Source: Flavicella marina (GTDB taxonomy: Bacteria; Bacteroidota; Bacteroidia; Flavobacteriales; Flavobacteriaceae). From it: a stretch of DNA of 64,000 nt. The stretch lies in contig NZ_VYVA01000001.1 of NCBI RefSeq assembly GCF_009193215.1, positions 620,001-684,000 on the forward strand. Direction: 5' to 3'. Position numbers and translations under genes: made by a program. Under the pieces are notes generated by a model. The model made no database searches and was not told where the DNA came from. It saw nothing but the letters and a program-made list of their open reading frames with translations. Positions 17,406 through 25,796 of this stretch are shown here, one piece after another; position 1 is the first letter of the stretch; each line of letters opens with the position of its first letter.

Positions 17406-17413
17406 TATTTTTG
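17406..17413 (+). promoter_or_regulatory. -7 box of the ArsC/Spx-like gene
   Basis: TATTTTTG, a perfect -7 match, 20 bases before the ATG at 17434. A GGAGG (17413-17417) follows but is too far upstream to act as a normal ribosome-binding site. Confidence 0.4.
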
Positions 17414-17433
17414 GAGGAATCAAATTGAGAACC

Positions 17434-17781
17434 ATGAAAAAAATATACCATCTAAAAACTTGCGATACTTGCCGAAGAATTTTGAAAAGCATCAATCTTG
17501 AAGGAGTAGAACTGCAAGAAATAAAAACCCAAGAAATTACCGTAGCTCAACTCGAAGAAATGCATTCCTTGAGTGGTAGTTATGAAGCTCTCTTTAGTAA
17601 AAGAGCACAACTTTACAAATCAAGAGGACTCAAAGACATGGACCTTTCTGAGGAAGATTATAAAGGTCTTATATTAGAAACGTATACCTTTTTGAAGAGA
17701 CCCGTTGCCATTATCAATGGAAAAATATTTATTGGTAATAGCAAAAACAATATAGAAGCACTCAGAAATGAGTTGGCATAA
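17434..17781 (+). CDS. ArsC/Spx-family thioredoxin-fold protein
   Basis: Small cytoplasmic protein of 115 residues with the arsenate reductase-like thioredoxin fold. The N-terminal TCDTCRRIL gives a CxxC pair at residues 10 and 13, and LKRPVAIINGKIFIGN near residue 90 holds the conserved RP and the following strand. The CxxC resembles Spx/YffB-type members more than classical ArsC. No arsenic resistance genes are nearby, so arsenate reduction should not be assumed. The ATG at 17434 is preferred over a TTG three codons upstream. Confidence 0.82.
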   Translation: MKKIYHLKTCDTCRRILKSINLEGVELQEIKTQEITVAQLEEMHSLSGSYEALFSKRAQLYKSRGLKDMDLSEEDYKGLILETYTFLKRPVAIINGKIFIGNSKNNIEALRNELA

Positions 17782-17800
17782 TTTCTAAATATCACAAAAA

Positions 17801-17826
17801 AAAGAGAGAGGAAAACCTCTCTCTTT
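17801..17826. terminator. Bidirectional terminator, ArsC-like gene and DUF4254 gene
   Basis: AAAGAGAGAGG (17801-17811) pairs perfectly with CCTCTCTCTTT (17816-17826) around AAAA, with A and T runs on the two sides. Both convergent genes stop close by. Confidence 0.88.
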
Positions 17827-17829
17827 TTT

Positions 17830-18432
17830 TTATTTTTTTGCTCTCAACATCGGATTCAATTCATCGTCGTTGTACATTTTCATTTGTTTATAAACTTTCA
17901 TGTATTTGTCACCACTTTCAATATCAGTAATCAAATCATCGATGGCTGTAGACAAATCAATACGTTGTTCTAACAAAACATTCAATTTAGCTTGACATGC
18001 TTTTTTATGAGTTTCTGATGCCGATTCTCTTGTAGCTTCTTCTCTCATATGATAAATCTTTAAAGCCAAAATTGACAATCTATCTATAGCCCAAGCTGGA
18101 CTCTCAGAGTTAACCTTAGCGCTTGGTTTCTCAACTACATTTTCATATTTTTTCAAGAAAAAACTATCAATATATTCTACCATATCCGTTCTATCTTGAT
18201 TAGAAGCATCAATTTTTCTTTTCAGCTCTAAAGCTTCAACTGGGTTGATATCTGGCAATCGAATAATATCTTCATAATGCCATTGTACCGTATCAATCCA
18301 ACATTTTCTATATAACAAATGCTCTAAAGTAGCTGCGTCATAAATGTTTTCAAAAGATTGATCTACTGAATCAATCACATGATATTTTTCAATGACACTG
18401 TCAAAAATTTTATTGTAACCTGATGCCTTCAT
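17830..18432 (-). CDS. DUF4254 protein
   Basis: Protein of 200 residues, mostly helical and charged, without signal peptide or membrane segment. It resembles DUF4254, a Bacteroidota family often found next to glycosyltransferase or envelope genes; its function is not known. WAIDRLSILALKIYHMREEATR (about 115-136) is the most distinctive part. It lies 24 bases after the stop of the acidic/lysine-rich protein gene and is probably co-transcribed with it. Confidence 0.82.
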   Translation of the reverse strand: MKASGYNKIFDSVIEKYHVIDSVDQSFENIYDAATLEHLLYRKCWIDTVQWHYEDIIRLPDINPVEALELKRKIDASNQDRTDMVEYIDSFFLKKYENVVEKPSAKVNSESPAWAIDRLSILALKIYHMREEATRESASETHKKACQAKLNVLLEQRIDLSTAIDDLITDIESGDKYMKVYKQMKMYNDDELNPMLRAKK

Positions 18433-18456
18433 TCTGTAATTCTATTTTTTATAATA

Positions 18457-19347
18457 TTATGCAAACTTACGAGTTATTAATGTAATAAATCGCTCTTCGA
18501 ACTCTTCTTTTCCACTCCAGTCATAATCAGACTTTACCATTTGCGTAACAAACTGAATGGCTTCTTTTTCCGATTTAAATGAATTTAATTGTGAGACTAC
18601 TCTGTTAAAATCTTCTTGACTGCCTTCAAATAAATGCTTTACAAAAGCAATCCTATCATTCAATCCTATTTGTAAATTTTTCTGCACCAAAACATCGTTC
18701 AAAGATTTTTTGGCAGTTTCAACCCGAACAGCATTCTCAAATAAATCTGTAGTCAAATCCAAAGAAATTGTATCTTTTAATTCTTCTTCTAACGTGTTTT
18801 TTGAAGCAGAAGTTTGAGGTTCCTTTTCAACATCAGATGTAGAAAATAAATCTTCTTGTAAAACAGCTGTTTCTTCTTTTACGACTTCTTCAATTGTAGT
18901 TTCTTCAACAACTTCTTTTTCTACGACAACCTCAGCAGCAACTTCCTTTTTTTTCTTTTTCTTTTTCGATTTTTTCTTTGGCTTCTCTTCTTCTTCTGAT
19001 GCAACAATTTCTTGTGCAACAGGCGTTACTTCTTTGACAGCTGCAACAACCTCTTCTTCTGTTGCATCTTCTAGCACATTCATTTTATCCAAGATATCGT
19101 TTTTTGAAGCAGATGGTTCTGATTCAACAAACCTATCTACAAAAGCCAACACCGAAAGTTTTTCATAAAGTACACCCGCTTTCTCTTTCAAAGCTAAAAT
19201 ATCGTCTCTATTTTTCATTTGTAAAATACTGTGAGCAATACTCACCAATTCAGATTCTATTTTTTTGTGCATAACTTGATGGCTTTTCAATCCTTTACTT
19301 ATATAATTTTGATAAATTTGTGAAACTATGACTGAAACCTCAGTCAT
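18457..19347 (-). CDS. Helical protein with acidic linker and poly-lysine tract, unknown function
   Basis: Protein of 296 residues from the ATG at 19347; a longer frame from 19410 would overlap tdk. Residues about 1-85 are helical. A low-complexity linker (about 95-170) combines Glu/Val repeats with the tract KPKKKSKKKKKKKE. The last 95 residues form a compact helical domain (LNDRIAFVKHLFEGSQEDFNRVVSQL). Similar C-terminal segments occur in Bacteroidota proteins of unknown role. The start codon sits in an 8-bp hairpin that also lies in the leader of the divergent tdk gene. DUF4254 follows. Confidence 0.75.
   Translation of the reverse strand: MTEVSVIVSQIYQNYISKGLKSHQVMHKKIESELVSIAHSILQMKNRDDILALKEKAGVLYEKLSVLAFVDRFVESEPSASKNDILDKMNVLEDATEEEVVAAVKEVTPVAQEIVASEEEEKPKKKSKKKKKKKEVAAEVVVEKEVVEETTIEEVVKEETAVLQEDLFSTSDVEKEPQTSASKNTLEEELKDTISLDLTTDLFENAVRVETAKKSLNDVLVQKNLQIGLNDRIAFVKHLFEGSQEDFNRVVSQLNSFKSEKEAIQFVTQMVKSDYDWSGKEEFEERFITLITRKFA
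19304..19320 (+). promoter_or_regulatory. Tandem -7 boxes of tdk
   Basis: TAATTTTG (19304-19311) and TAAATTTG (19313-19320) are both perfect -7 matches. They lie inside the coding region of the divergent gene and predict a tdk leader of about 50 bases that begins with the 19328-19347 hairpin. Confidence 0.4.
19328..19347. promoter_or_regulatory. Hairpin over a start codon and in the tdk leader
   Basis: ATGACTGA (19328-19335) and TCAGTCAT (19340-19347) are perfect arms around four bases. On the minus strand the first arm begins with the start codon of the acidic/lysine-rich protein gene. On the plus strand it lies at the 5' end of the predicted tdk message. Confidence 0.4.
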
Positions 19348-19374
19348 AATTGATTCAAGTTTTAAAATTACAAA

Positions 19375-19959
19375 ATGTTTCTCGAAAATACCGTAAATCA
19401 TACAGAACAATTTGGGTGGATAGAAGTGATTAGTGGATCTATGTTTTCTGGTAAAACTGAAGAACTAATTCGTCGCCTTAGACGTGCAAAAATCGCCAAG
19501 CAAAAAGTAGAAATTTTTAAACCTACTACAGACTCTAGGTACGACCCTGAAATGGTAGTTTCTCATGATGCGAACGAAATTCGATCTACACCTGTCCCAG
19601 CTGCATCCAACATTCGGCTGTTGGTAAATGATGTAGATGTCGTTGGTATTGATGAAGCTCAATTTTTTGATGATGAAATTGTAACCGTGTGCAACGATTT
19701 GGCGAACCGTGGAATTCGTGTTATTGTTGCAGGGCTTGATATGGATTTTGAAGGAAAACCTTTTGGGCCAATGCCAAACTTAATGGCAACTGCTGAGTAC
19801 GTAACCAAAGTACATGCAGTATGTACACAAACAGGAAACTTGGCGCATTTTAGTCACCGAAAAACAGACGATAAAAAATTGGTAGTTTTAGGTGAAACTG
19901 AAAATTATGAACCCCTGAGCAGAAAAGCATTTTTTAACGCAACAAAAAAAGACAAGTAA
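19375..19959 (+). CDS. tdk: Thymidine kinase (TK1 type) with altered zinc site
   Basis: Phosphorylates thymidine to dTMP for salvage. The 194 residues carry the P-loop GSMFSGKT (21-28), the catalytic-region DEAQFF with Glu94, and the lasso-region ENYEPLSR (176-183). In most TK1 enzymes two CxxC/H pairs hold a structural zinc; here the first is CTQT (Cys150, Thr153) and the second is LSRKAF (Ser182, Ala185), so only one Cys of the site remains. The core is otherwise intact, so activity is still likely. alr starts three bases after the stop. Confidence 0.95.
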   Translation: MFLENTVNHTEQFGWIEVISGSMFSGKTEELIRRLRRAKIAKQKVEIFKPTTDSRYDPEMVVSHDANEIRSTPVPAASNIRLLVNDVDVVGIDEAQFFDDEIVTVCNDLANRGIRVIVAGLDMDFEGKPFGPMPNLMATAEYVTKVHAVCTQTGNLAHFSHRKTDDKKLVVLGETENYEPLSRKAFFNATKKDK

Positions 19960-19962
19960 TCG

Positions 19963-21087
19963 TTGAAAACAAATCATACATATGCCTCACATGTAAGTGT
20001 TTTAGAAATTGATAACAGTGCACTCGAACACAATATTTCTTATTTCAAAAAAAAGCTACAAACTGGCACTAAACTACTAGGAGTTGTAAAAGCCTATTCA
20101 TATGGGCATGATGCGATTGAAATTAGTAAAACACTAGAAAAAAACGACGTCGATTATTTGGCTGTCGCATATACAGATGAAGGTATAGCATTGAGAAATG
20201 CTGGAATTACGCTACCTATTTTAGTATTACACGCGCAAGTTCAAAATTATGAGCTCCTATTAAGCTACAATCTAGAACCAAATATTTATTCGAGCTTTAC
20301 GCTTGAAAATTTTATTGCAGTAGCGAAAGTGAAAAATGTTAAAAATTATCCAATACACTTAAAATTCAACACGGGTTTGAACCGTTTAGGCTTCACTAAA
20401 AACGATGTGAATCCTATAATTGCAACTCTCCAAGACAATTCTCACATTAAAATTCAGTCCGTTTTTTCTCATCTTGCTGCTAGCGAAGATGCAAACGAAT
20501 ATGATTTCACTAAAAATCAAATAAAAAAATTCGAAAATATCCGTAAAGAATTTCTGAACGCTTTTGTGCACCCAATCGACTTTCACCTTACCAACACTTC
20601 CGGAATTATCAATTACCCAGAAGCGCATTTCAACATGGTAAGATTGGGAATCGGTATGTATGGATTTGGTAATGACAAAAACGAAACCGCACAACTTAAA
20701 AATGTGGGTACTTTAAAGACCATTATTTCTCAAATTCATGAAATCAAACCAGGTGAATCCTTAGGATACAACAGAGCTTTTATAGCTGACAAACTAACTA
20801 AAACTGCTACTTTACCCATTGGTCATGCTGATGGAATCTCAAGAGAATTGGGTAATAAAAAAGGTTGTGTTTACATTCAAAATATCAAGTGTCCTATTCT
20901 AGGAAATGTTTGTATGGACATGATCATGGTAGATGTTAGTCAGGTTGCTTGCAAACCTGGTGATGAAGTAATCATCTTCGATAGTCAAGAGAAAGTAAAC
21001 GTATTGGCAACAAACTCAAACACTATTTCTTACGAAGTAATCACAGGAATTTCGCAACGAATTGCAAGAAAAAAAATTTCAAGCTAA
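19963..21087 (+). CDS. alr: Alanine racemase
   Basis: PLP enzyme that makes D-alanine for peptidoglycan. The 374 residues show the Schiff-base lysine in VVKAYSYGHD (Lys43) and the catalytic tyrosine in GESLGYNRAF (Tyr269), with the C-terminal beta domain GNVCMDMIMVDVS. The start is TTG, three bases after the tdk stop. No ATG lies between the start and residue 225, and the N-terminus aligns with the family, so TTG is well supported. It probably depends on tdk for translation. In some Bacteroidota alr is fused to murF; here it stands alone. Confidence 0.95.
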   Translation: MKTNHTYASHVSVLEIDNSALEHNISYFKKKLQTGTKLLGVVKAYSYGHDAIEISKTLEKNDVDYLAVAYTDEGIALRNAGITLPILVLHAQVQNYELLLSYNLEPNIYSSFTLENFIAVAKVKNVKNYPIHLKFNTGLNRLGFTKNDVNPIIATLQDNSHIKIQSVFSHLAASEDANEYDFTKNQIKKFENIRKEFLNAFVHPIDFHLTNTSGIINYPEAHFNMVRLGIGMYGFGNDKNETAQLKNVGTLKTIISQIHEIKPGESLGYNRAFIADKLTKTATLPIGHADGISRELGNKKGCVYIQNIKCPILGNVCMDMIMVDVSQVACKPGDEVIIFDSQEKVNVLATNSNTISYEVITGISQRIARKKISS

Positions 21088-21093
21088 AATTTA

Positions 21094-22392
21094 TCAAAAA
21101 ATAAAACCTAAGCCAAATTCAATAGTATGATTGATGATACCCTCATGGCCAATAGGCGTATTCAAACGATGTTGGTAATCAGCTTTTAATACGATATTCT
21201 CTGCAGTATTATAATTAACTCCAAAAGTCCAAACTTTTAAATTATTCTGAGAAAAAGGCAAATTTTGCAAATTTTCGTCTATTCGATAATGGGTATCTAA
21301 TCTTTCAAACCTTGAAAACAAACTCAATTTCATTTCTTCAGAATTAAAGATAGCGTTCTTTTTGTTTGACTTTGGCTTTTTGTAACGTATATAAGGCAAA
21401 ATATCACAACCCAATTCAAACAGATAGCCATATACACTTTTACCTAAAACTTGACCAACTCCTGCTTCGTTTTTCGTTTGCTCATAAATTTTATCTGTTT
21501 CGGCCAAGTGTCCGTATGTTCCCAAACCAATAAACCGAAAGTTCTTCCAATCATATTTGGCATAAGCAGTTGTTAAATTAATTTTTGCTTTCACTTCTTG
21601 CTCTTGATTTCCAATTTTCACATCCGCCCCTTGACCAGAATTCCCATAATAACCCGATAAAGAAACTACCAAATTTGACACCCCCGTGTAGTTGATTTGT
21701 GGATTGATCGAAATTGATTTTGGTGTATCAAAACGTATCTCTCTACCTTGACGTATCCATGTCGGACTCAAAAAATACTGACTGTTTAGACCCTGTGAAA
21801 AACCAAGCGCATAGCTCCAATTTTGAGAAATATTTCCATAGAACATAGCTCCAAACTCTATCCATGTTGAAGGTACTATCAATCGCTCAACATCAGATCT
21901 ATTGACTGAATAAAACATTACTGGCTCATCATTATTATTTACATATCCTATCGTAAGTGGATAAAAGCCTACTCTTGCTTTCAAATAATCTTTATACAAA
22001 TAATCAACAAATGCTTCAAATACAAATTCTAAATGAGATTCTTTATTTTGATAATGAATGTATTCAAATTGAATTTCAGAATTCCATATAAATTTATCAG
22101 ATATTCGATAACCAAAAAAAGTTGCAAACCGATACAAACCCGAATAATACAATTCTAAATCACCAACAGTCGTGTCTATCTCTCCCTGAGTAGGCACAAA
22201 ATTAAATTCACCAAAACCACTTATAGAATATCTTTTATCAGAAAAAAATATTTTTGAAGCAGCAAGAGCCAATCCTGGTTGTTGTTTATTTGTTGTATTT
22301 AATTCTTTGATAGAATCGTTCGCATTTGTTTTTTGCCCCCAACAAACATTCACAAAAAACGCGATAGCAGCTAGTAAAATTATTTTTCTCAT
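21094..22392 (-). CDS. Outer-membrane beta-barrel protein, porin-like
   Basis: Predicted outer-membrane protein of 432 residues with a signal peptide (about 1-19, ending CWGQ). Alternating aromatic strands run to the C-terminal TIEFGLGFIF, whose final Phe is typical of barrel insertion signals. Repeated phrases such as YAKYDWKNFRFIGLGTYG fit barrel strands. The family is not certain; it resembles porins of the phosphate-selective group or small-molecule channels. It is divergent from a second, clearer porin gene across 113 bases and convergent with alr. Confidence 0.72.
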   Translation of the reverse strand: MRKIILLAAIAFFVNVCWGQKTNANDSIKELNTTNKQQPGLALAASKIFFSDKRYSISGFGEFNFVPTQGEIDTTVGDLELYYSGLYRFATFFGYRISDKFIWNSEIQFEYIHYQNKESHLEFVFEAFVDYLYKDYLKARVGFYPLTIGYVNNNDEPVMFYSVNRSDVERLIVPSTWIEFGAMFYGNISQNWSYALGFSQGLNSQYFLSPTWIRQGREIRFDTPKSISINPQINYTGVSNLVVSLSGYYGNSGQGADVKIGNQEQEVKAKINLTTAYAKYDWKNFRFIGLGTYGHLAETDKIYEQTKNEAGVGQVLGKSVYGYLFELGCDILPYIRYKKPKSNKKNAIFNSEEMKLSLFSRFERLDTHYRIDENLQNLPFSQNNLKVWTFGVNYNTAENIVLKADYQHRLNTPIGHEGIINHTIEFGLGFIF

Positions 22393-22466
22393 TTGATTCG
22401 GCTCAATATCATATGTAATTTAAAAAATAATATCAGAAAAGCACCCTATGTCTTTTTAAGATAGTT

Positions 22467-22479
22467 AATCATTATGATT
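22467..22479. promoter_or_regulatory. Palindrome between divergent porin genes (possible operator)
   Basis: AATCATTATGATT is a perfect 6-1-6 palindrome, 27 bases before the ATG of the downstream porin. It partly resembles half of a Fur box (TAATCATTAT). It is placed to control either porin gene. Confidence 0.35.
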
Positions 22480-22505
22480 ATATTTAAAGTATCAAAAACC
22501 AAAAC

Positions 22506-23753
22506 ATGAAAAAAGCGACTCTGAGTTTGACTATTCTAATTTGTAGCAACCTATATTTATTTGGCCAAAGTAGCGCTTTAGACACGATTTCTCAGGAAAA
22601 AAATTGGTACGATCAAATAAAAATTGGCGGATACTTACAAGCCAGATACAATGACCTCTACAAAACCAATCCAGAAATGGAAAGTCCACAAGGAGATAGA
22701 ACTTACGGCGGATATCACGGTTTTTCACTTCGTCGAATGCGATTAAAAATTTCAGGTCAATTACACCCTAGAGTCTATTTTTATTTTCAAGCAGATTTTG
22801 CCTCAGATGGTAAAAATCTAGGTCAGTTAAGAGATGCTTATTTTGATTATAGTATAGACAAGGCAGGTACCTTTAAATTCCGAGGAGGTCAAAGTAAAAT
22901 TCCATTTGGATTTGAAAATTTACAATCTTCTCAGAATAGAATTGGTTTAGATCGAAACGATCCTTTAAATAGTGCAGTAAAAGATGAACGAGACCTAAGT
23001 TTTGGAGTACATTGGGCAACGCTAGAAAAAAGAGCTATTTTAAAAGAACTTGTTAGCAAAGGACTTAAAGGAAGCGGTGATTACGGAATGGCATATTTAA
23101 TGTTATATAACGGACAAAAAGCAAACACCCTTGTTCCAGATGTCAACAAACTCAAACATATAGCTTTGCGTTTTACTTATCCTATGAAATTAAAATCAGG
23201 ACAATATTTAGAGGCTGGAATAAGCGGCTATACGGGAGAATATGTAACCACTGAAGTAAACAATGGAGTAAAGTTAAGAACTATCGATGGTGTTATCACT
23301 GAAGAAGACGCTGTCGATAAACAATTTAAAGACCAAAGAATCGCAGCGCATTTTATTTATTACCCACAACCTTTTGGAGTTCGTGTAGAGTACAACCTGG
23401 GTAAAGGTCCTGAATACGCCTATACCCCACAAAACAGCATCTCTCAACATTCTATCGGAATCGAAACTCTACATGGTGGATACGCTCAATTCATGTACAT
23501 GATTCGTAAAAAAGAACATATAATTACGCCTTTTACGAGATTAATGTATTATCAAGGTGGTAAAAAGTTTGAGCTTGATGCCCGAAGCTATGACATGAAA
23601 GAACTAGAAATAGGAGTAGAATGGCAATTAAACAAAGCTTTTGAATTCACAATAAACTATACAATTGCAGATCGTAGATATGAAGATTCTTTAAACCCAG
23701 TAAACCGACAAACGGGTGATCTTATTCGTATGCAATTTCAAGTAAACTATTAA
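22506..23753 (+). CDS. OprO/OprP-type porin
   Basis: Outer-membrane channel of 415 residues. A signal peptide (about 1-20, ending LFGQ) is followed by IKIGGYLQARYNDLY and LRRMRLKISGQLHPRVYFYFQADFA, the conserved start of the phosphate-selective porin O/P family (PF07396). FRGGQSKIPFGFENLQSS follows, and the C-terminus ends in barrel strands (LIRMQFQVNY). Members pass phosphate, polyphosphate or other anions; Bacteroidota members are often poorly characterised. No Pho genes are nearby. A small palindrome lies just upstream. Confidence 0.85.
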   Translation: MKKATLSLTILICSNLYLFGQSSALDTISQEKNWYDQIKIGGYLQARYNDLYKTNPEMESPQGDRTYGGYHGFSLRRMRLKISGQLHPRVYFYFQADFASDGKNLGQLRDAYFDYSIDKAGTFKFRGGQSKIPFGFENLQSSQNRIGLDRNDPLNSAVKDERDLSFGVHWATLEKRAILKELVSKGLKGSGDYGMAYLMLYNGQKANTLVPDVNKLKHIALRFTYPMKLKSGQYLEAGISGYTGEYVTTEVNNGVKLRTIDGVITEEDAVDKQFKDQRIAAHFIYYPQPFGVRVEYNLGKGPEYAYTPQNSISQHSIGIETLHGGYAQFMYMIRKKEHIITPFTRLMYYQGGKKFELDARSYDMKELEIGVEWQLNKAFEFTINYTIADRRYEDSLNPVNRQTGDLIRMQFQVNY

Positions 23754-23840
23754 TCTAAATAATATCATCAGAAAAAATTCATGAGATTTTGAATAAAATC
23801 GTCTAATTTAGAGAAAAACAAGAGTAAATTGTAAAAATTT

Positions 23841-23860
23841 AAAATTGGTTAACCAATTTT
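23841..23860. promoter_or_regulatory. Perfect 20-bp palindrome, probable operator of the sugar kinase gene
   Basis: AAAATTGGTTAACCAATTTT reads the same on both strands. The core TTGGTTAACCAA resembles GntR/FadR-type operators and lacks the central CG usual for LacI-type sites. It is 72 bases before the start of the PfkB sugar kinase gene and 87 bases after the porin stop. No regulator gene lies nearby. Confidence 0.55.
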
Positions 23861-23931
23861 TCGAGATTTATAGTGATCATATCTCAACTCCTTAGTATAT
23901 TGCACTTATAAATTATTATTGCACGATAATC

Positions 23932-24936
23932 ATGGGACAAATCATCACATTTGGAGAAGTACTAATGCGTATCTCTCCACGAGGAAACAAAAAATTCATT
24001 CAATCAAACCTTGTTGAATTCTATTTTGGAGGAACTGAATTAAACGTTGGGGTTTCCATATCAAACTTTGGAGGAAATGTACGTCATATCAGTGCTGTAT
24101 CTAATGATTTCATTGGTGACACTGCAATATCATACCTGAATAAATTTGGTGTTGACACCTCAAAAATCGTCAGATCTCAAAGGCCCCTGGGTGTGTATTT
24201 TTTAGAAGTAGGTGCTGTGATGCGTGCGAGTACAATTTCATACAACCGATCGCATTCTTCATTCTCAGAAATAAAACCTACAATGGTTGATTGGAGTCAG
24301 GCCTTGTCTGATGGAGACTGGATGCATTGGACAGGAATTACACCTGCATTGACGCAAGGAGCGTATGAAACTCTTAAAGAAGGGTTGCTACTTGCAAGGG
24401 AAAAAGGAATGCAAGTTTCTGCCGATCCAACCTATAGAAGTGGATTGTGGAAATACGGAAACGACCCAAAAGAGACATTGACAGAATTATTACATTTATC
24501 AACCATATTTATTGGAGGAATTAATGAAATCAACGAAGTTCTCGGTACTGAATTTTCATACTCAAACGAAGATTTCATCGAAGCTTCAAAATTGTTAATG
24601 GAGACCTTCCCATCTATAGAAAAAGTATTCGATAAAATACGAACATCTCTCAACTCTTCATGGCATAAAATTCGTGCTAGAATGTGGAACGGTAAAGCAT
24701 TTAAAGAAACTGAAGATCTAGATATTACACATGTTATAGACCGAATAGGAACCGGAGATGCTTTTGCTGCTGGCTTGATTTATGGCCTACAACATTTTGA
24801 TGATTGTAAAGCAATGGAATTTGCAAGCGCTGCTTGTGCATTAAAACACACCTATCAAGGTGATGTAAATTATGCCAATGTAAACGAAGTAGAAGCTATT
24901 CTAGAGGGGGGTGTGACAGGTAGGTTAAAACGCTAA
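23932..24936 (+). CDS. kdgK: PfkB-family sugar kinase, probably 2-keto-3-deoxygluconate kinase
   Basis: Carbohydrate kinase of 334 residues. ITFGEVLMRISP at the N-terminus and FGGTELNVGVSISNFGG (about 32-48) are substrate-side motifs of KdgK-like members. DRIGTGDAFAAGL has the catalytic Asp276 in the GTGD variant of the anion hole. KdgK phosphorylates 2-keto-3-deoxygluconate from alginate, pectin or uronate breakdown before the KDPG aldolase step. No aldolase or lyase gene is adjacent, so the substrate is an inference. The palindrome upstream suggests substrate-controlled repression. The stop touches the stop of convergent rsmI. Confidence 0.82.
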   Translation: MGQIITFGEVLMRISPRGNKKFIQSNLVEFYFGGTELNVGVSISNFGGNVRHISAVSNDFIGDTAISYLNKFGVDTSKIVRSQRPLGVYFLEVGAVMRASTISYNRSHSSFSEIKPTMVDWSQALSDGDWMHWTGITPALTQGAYETLKEGLLLAREKGMQVSADPTYRSGLWKYGNDPKETLTELLHLSTIFIGGINEINEVLGTEFSYSNEDFIEASKLLMETFPSIEKVFDKIRTSLNSSWHKIRARMWNGKAFKETEDLDITHVIDRIGTGDAFAAGLIYGLQHFDDCKAMEFASAACALKHTYQGDVNYANVNEVEAILEGGVTGRLKR

Positions 24937-25611
24937 TCATTTTTTACCTTCTACCACGACTACAATTTCTCCTTTTAGGGTATTTTGTGTAAAGTGGGCA
25001 ATCACTTCTGTCAAAGTTCCTCTTTTGGTTTCTTCAAACATCTTGGTCAATTCCCTCGATACCGAAACTTGTCTATCTGCTCCAAAATATTCAACAAAAT
25101 GGGTTAGAGTTTTTAAGAGCTTGTGCGGTGATTCGTAAAAAATCATCGTTCTGGTCTCTTCTGCCAATAACAATAAACGTGTTTGCCTACCTTTTTTCAC
25201 TGGTAAAAAACCTTCAAAAACAAACTTATCATTTGGCAAACCACTATTTACCAAAGCTGGTATAAAAGCTGTTGCTCCTGGCAAACACTCAATAGAAACT
25301 CCTGCTTTCACACATGCACGAGACAACAAAAAACCGGGATCCGAAATAGCCGGTGTTCCAGCATCTGAGATCAAAGCTATGGATTCTCCATTTTGAATAC
25401 GCTCTACCAACCTATCTACCATTTTATGCTCATTGTGCATATGATGACTCATCATTTGAGTGTCAATTTCAAAATGTTTCAACAGCTTTCCAGAAGTACG
25501 AGTATCTTCGGCCAAAATCACATCAACTTCTTTTAAAATTCGTACAGCTCTAAAGGTCATATCTTCCAAATTTCCAATAGGCGTAGGCACCAAATATAAT
25601 TTTGCTTCCAA
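24937..25611 (-). CDS. rsmI: 16S rRNA (cytidine-1402-2'-O)-methyltransferase
   Basis: SAM-dependent enzyme that methylates the ribose of C1402 in the decoding centre of 16S rRNA. The 224 residues carry the family start LYLVPTPIGNLEDMTFRA, then ILAEDTRTSGKLL, LISDAGTPAISDPG and LPGATAFIPALVNSGLP. The tetrapyrrole methylase fold is complete, although the C-terminus is shorter than in the E. coli protein. The start is TTG: the frame has no upstream ATG before a stop at 25645-25647. A -7 box lies 17 bases upstream. Confidence 0.96.
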   Translation of the reverse strand: MEAKLYLVPTPIGNLEDMTFRAVRILKEVDVILAEDTRTSGKLLKHFEIDTQMMSHHMHNEHKMVDRLVERIQNGESIALISDAGTPAISDPGFLLSRACVKAGVSIECLPGATAFIPALVNSGLPNDKFVFEGFLPVKKGRQTRLLLLAEETRTMIFYESPHKLLKTLTHFVEYFGADRQVSVSRELTKMFEETKRGTLTEVIAHFTQNTLKGEIVVVVEGKK

Positions 25612-25628
25612 GTGTTTTTGTTTTGCGA

Positions 25629-25636
25629 CAAAGTTA
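25629..25636 (-). promoter_or_regulatory. -7 box of rsmI
   Basis: TAACTTTG on the minus strand, a perfect -7 match, placed so that the message starts about 12 bases before the TTG codon. This supports the TTG start. Confidence 0.45.
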
Positions 25637-25715
25637 CGGAAGATTTAGGTTTCATCACTTTATTTTTCAGCTGAATAAAAATGATCTACCATTTAAGAAA
25701 TTCACAATTAAATAG

Positions 25716-25723
25716 TAAATTTG
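25716..25723 (+). promoter_or_regulatory. -7 box of aspS
   Basis: TAAATTTG, a perfect -7 match. It predicts a leader of about 67 bases, long for this window, that contains the hairpin at 25760-25779. Confidence 0.45.
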
Positions 25724-25759
25724 CACGACCCAAATGGGGATAATTATTGAAACACATAC

Positions 25760-25779
25760 AGACATGCTAAAGCCTGTCT
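25760..25779 (+). promoter_or_regulatory. Hairpin in the aspS leader
   Basis: AGACATGC (25760-25767) pairs with GCCTGTCT (25772-25779) around TAAA with one mismatch. It ends 17 bases before the aspS start codon, so it could touch ribosome access. No T-box features are seen. Confidence 0.3.
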
Positions 25780-25796
25780 ATAAATAGAAAATACAG

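Noticed and set aside
17434-17781. Arsenate resistance gene
   Set aside because: There is a CxxC as in Spx/YffB-like members and no ars regulator or efflux gene nearby; only the fold can be claimed.
18890-18980. Poly-lysine tract in the acidic/lysine-rich protein as a sign of frameshift or programmed slippage
   Set aside because: The frame continues into a well-formed C-terminal domain and the A-runs are interrupted, so a normal low-complexity linker explains it.
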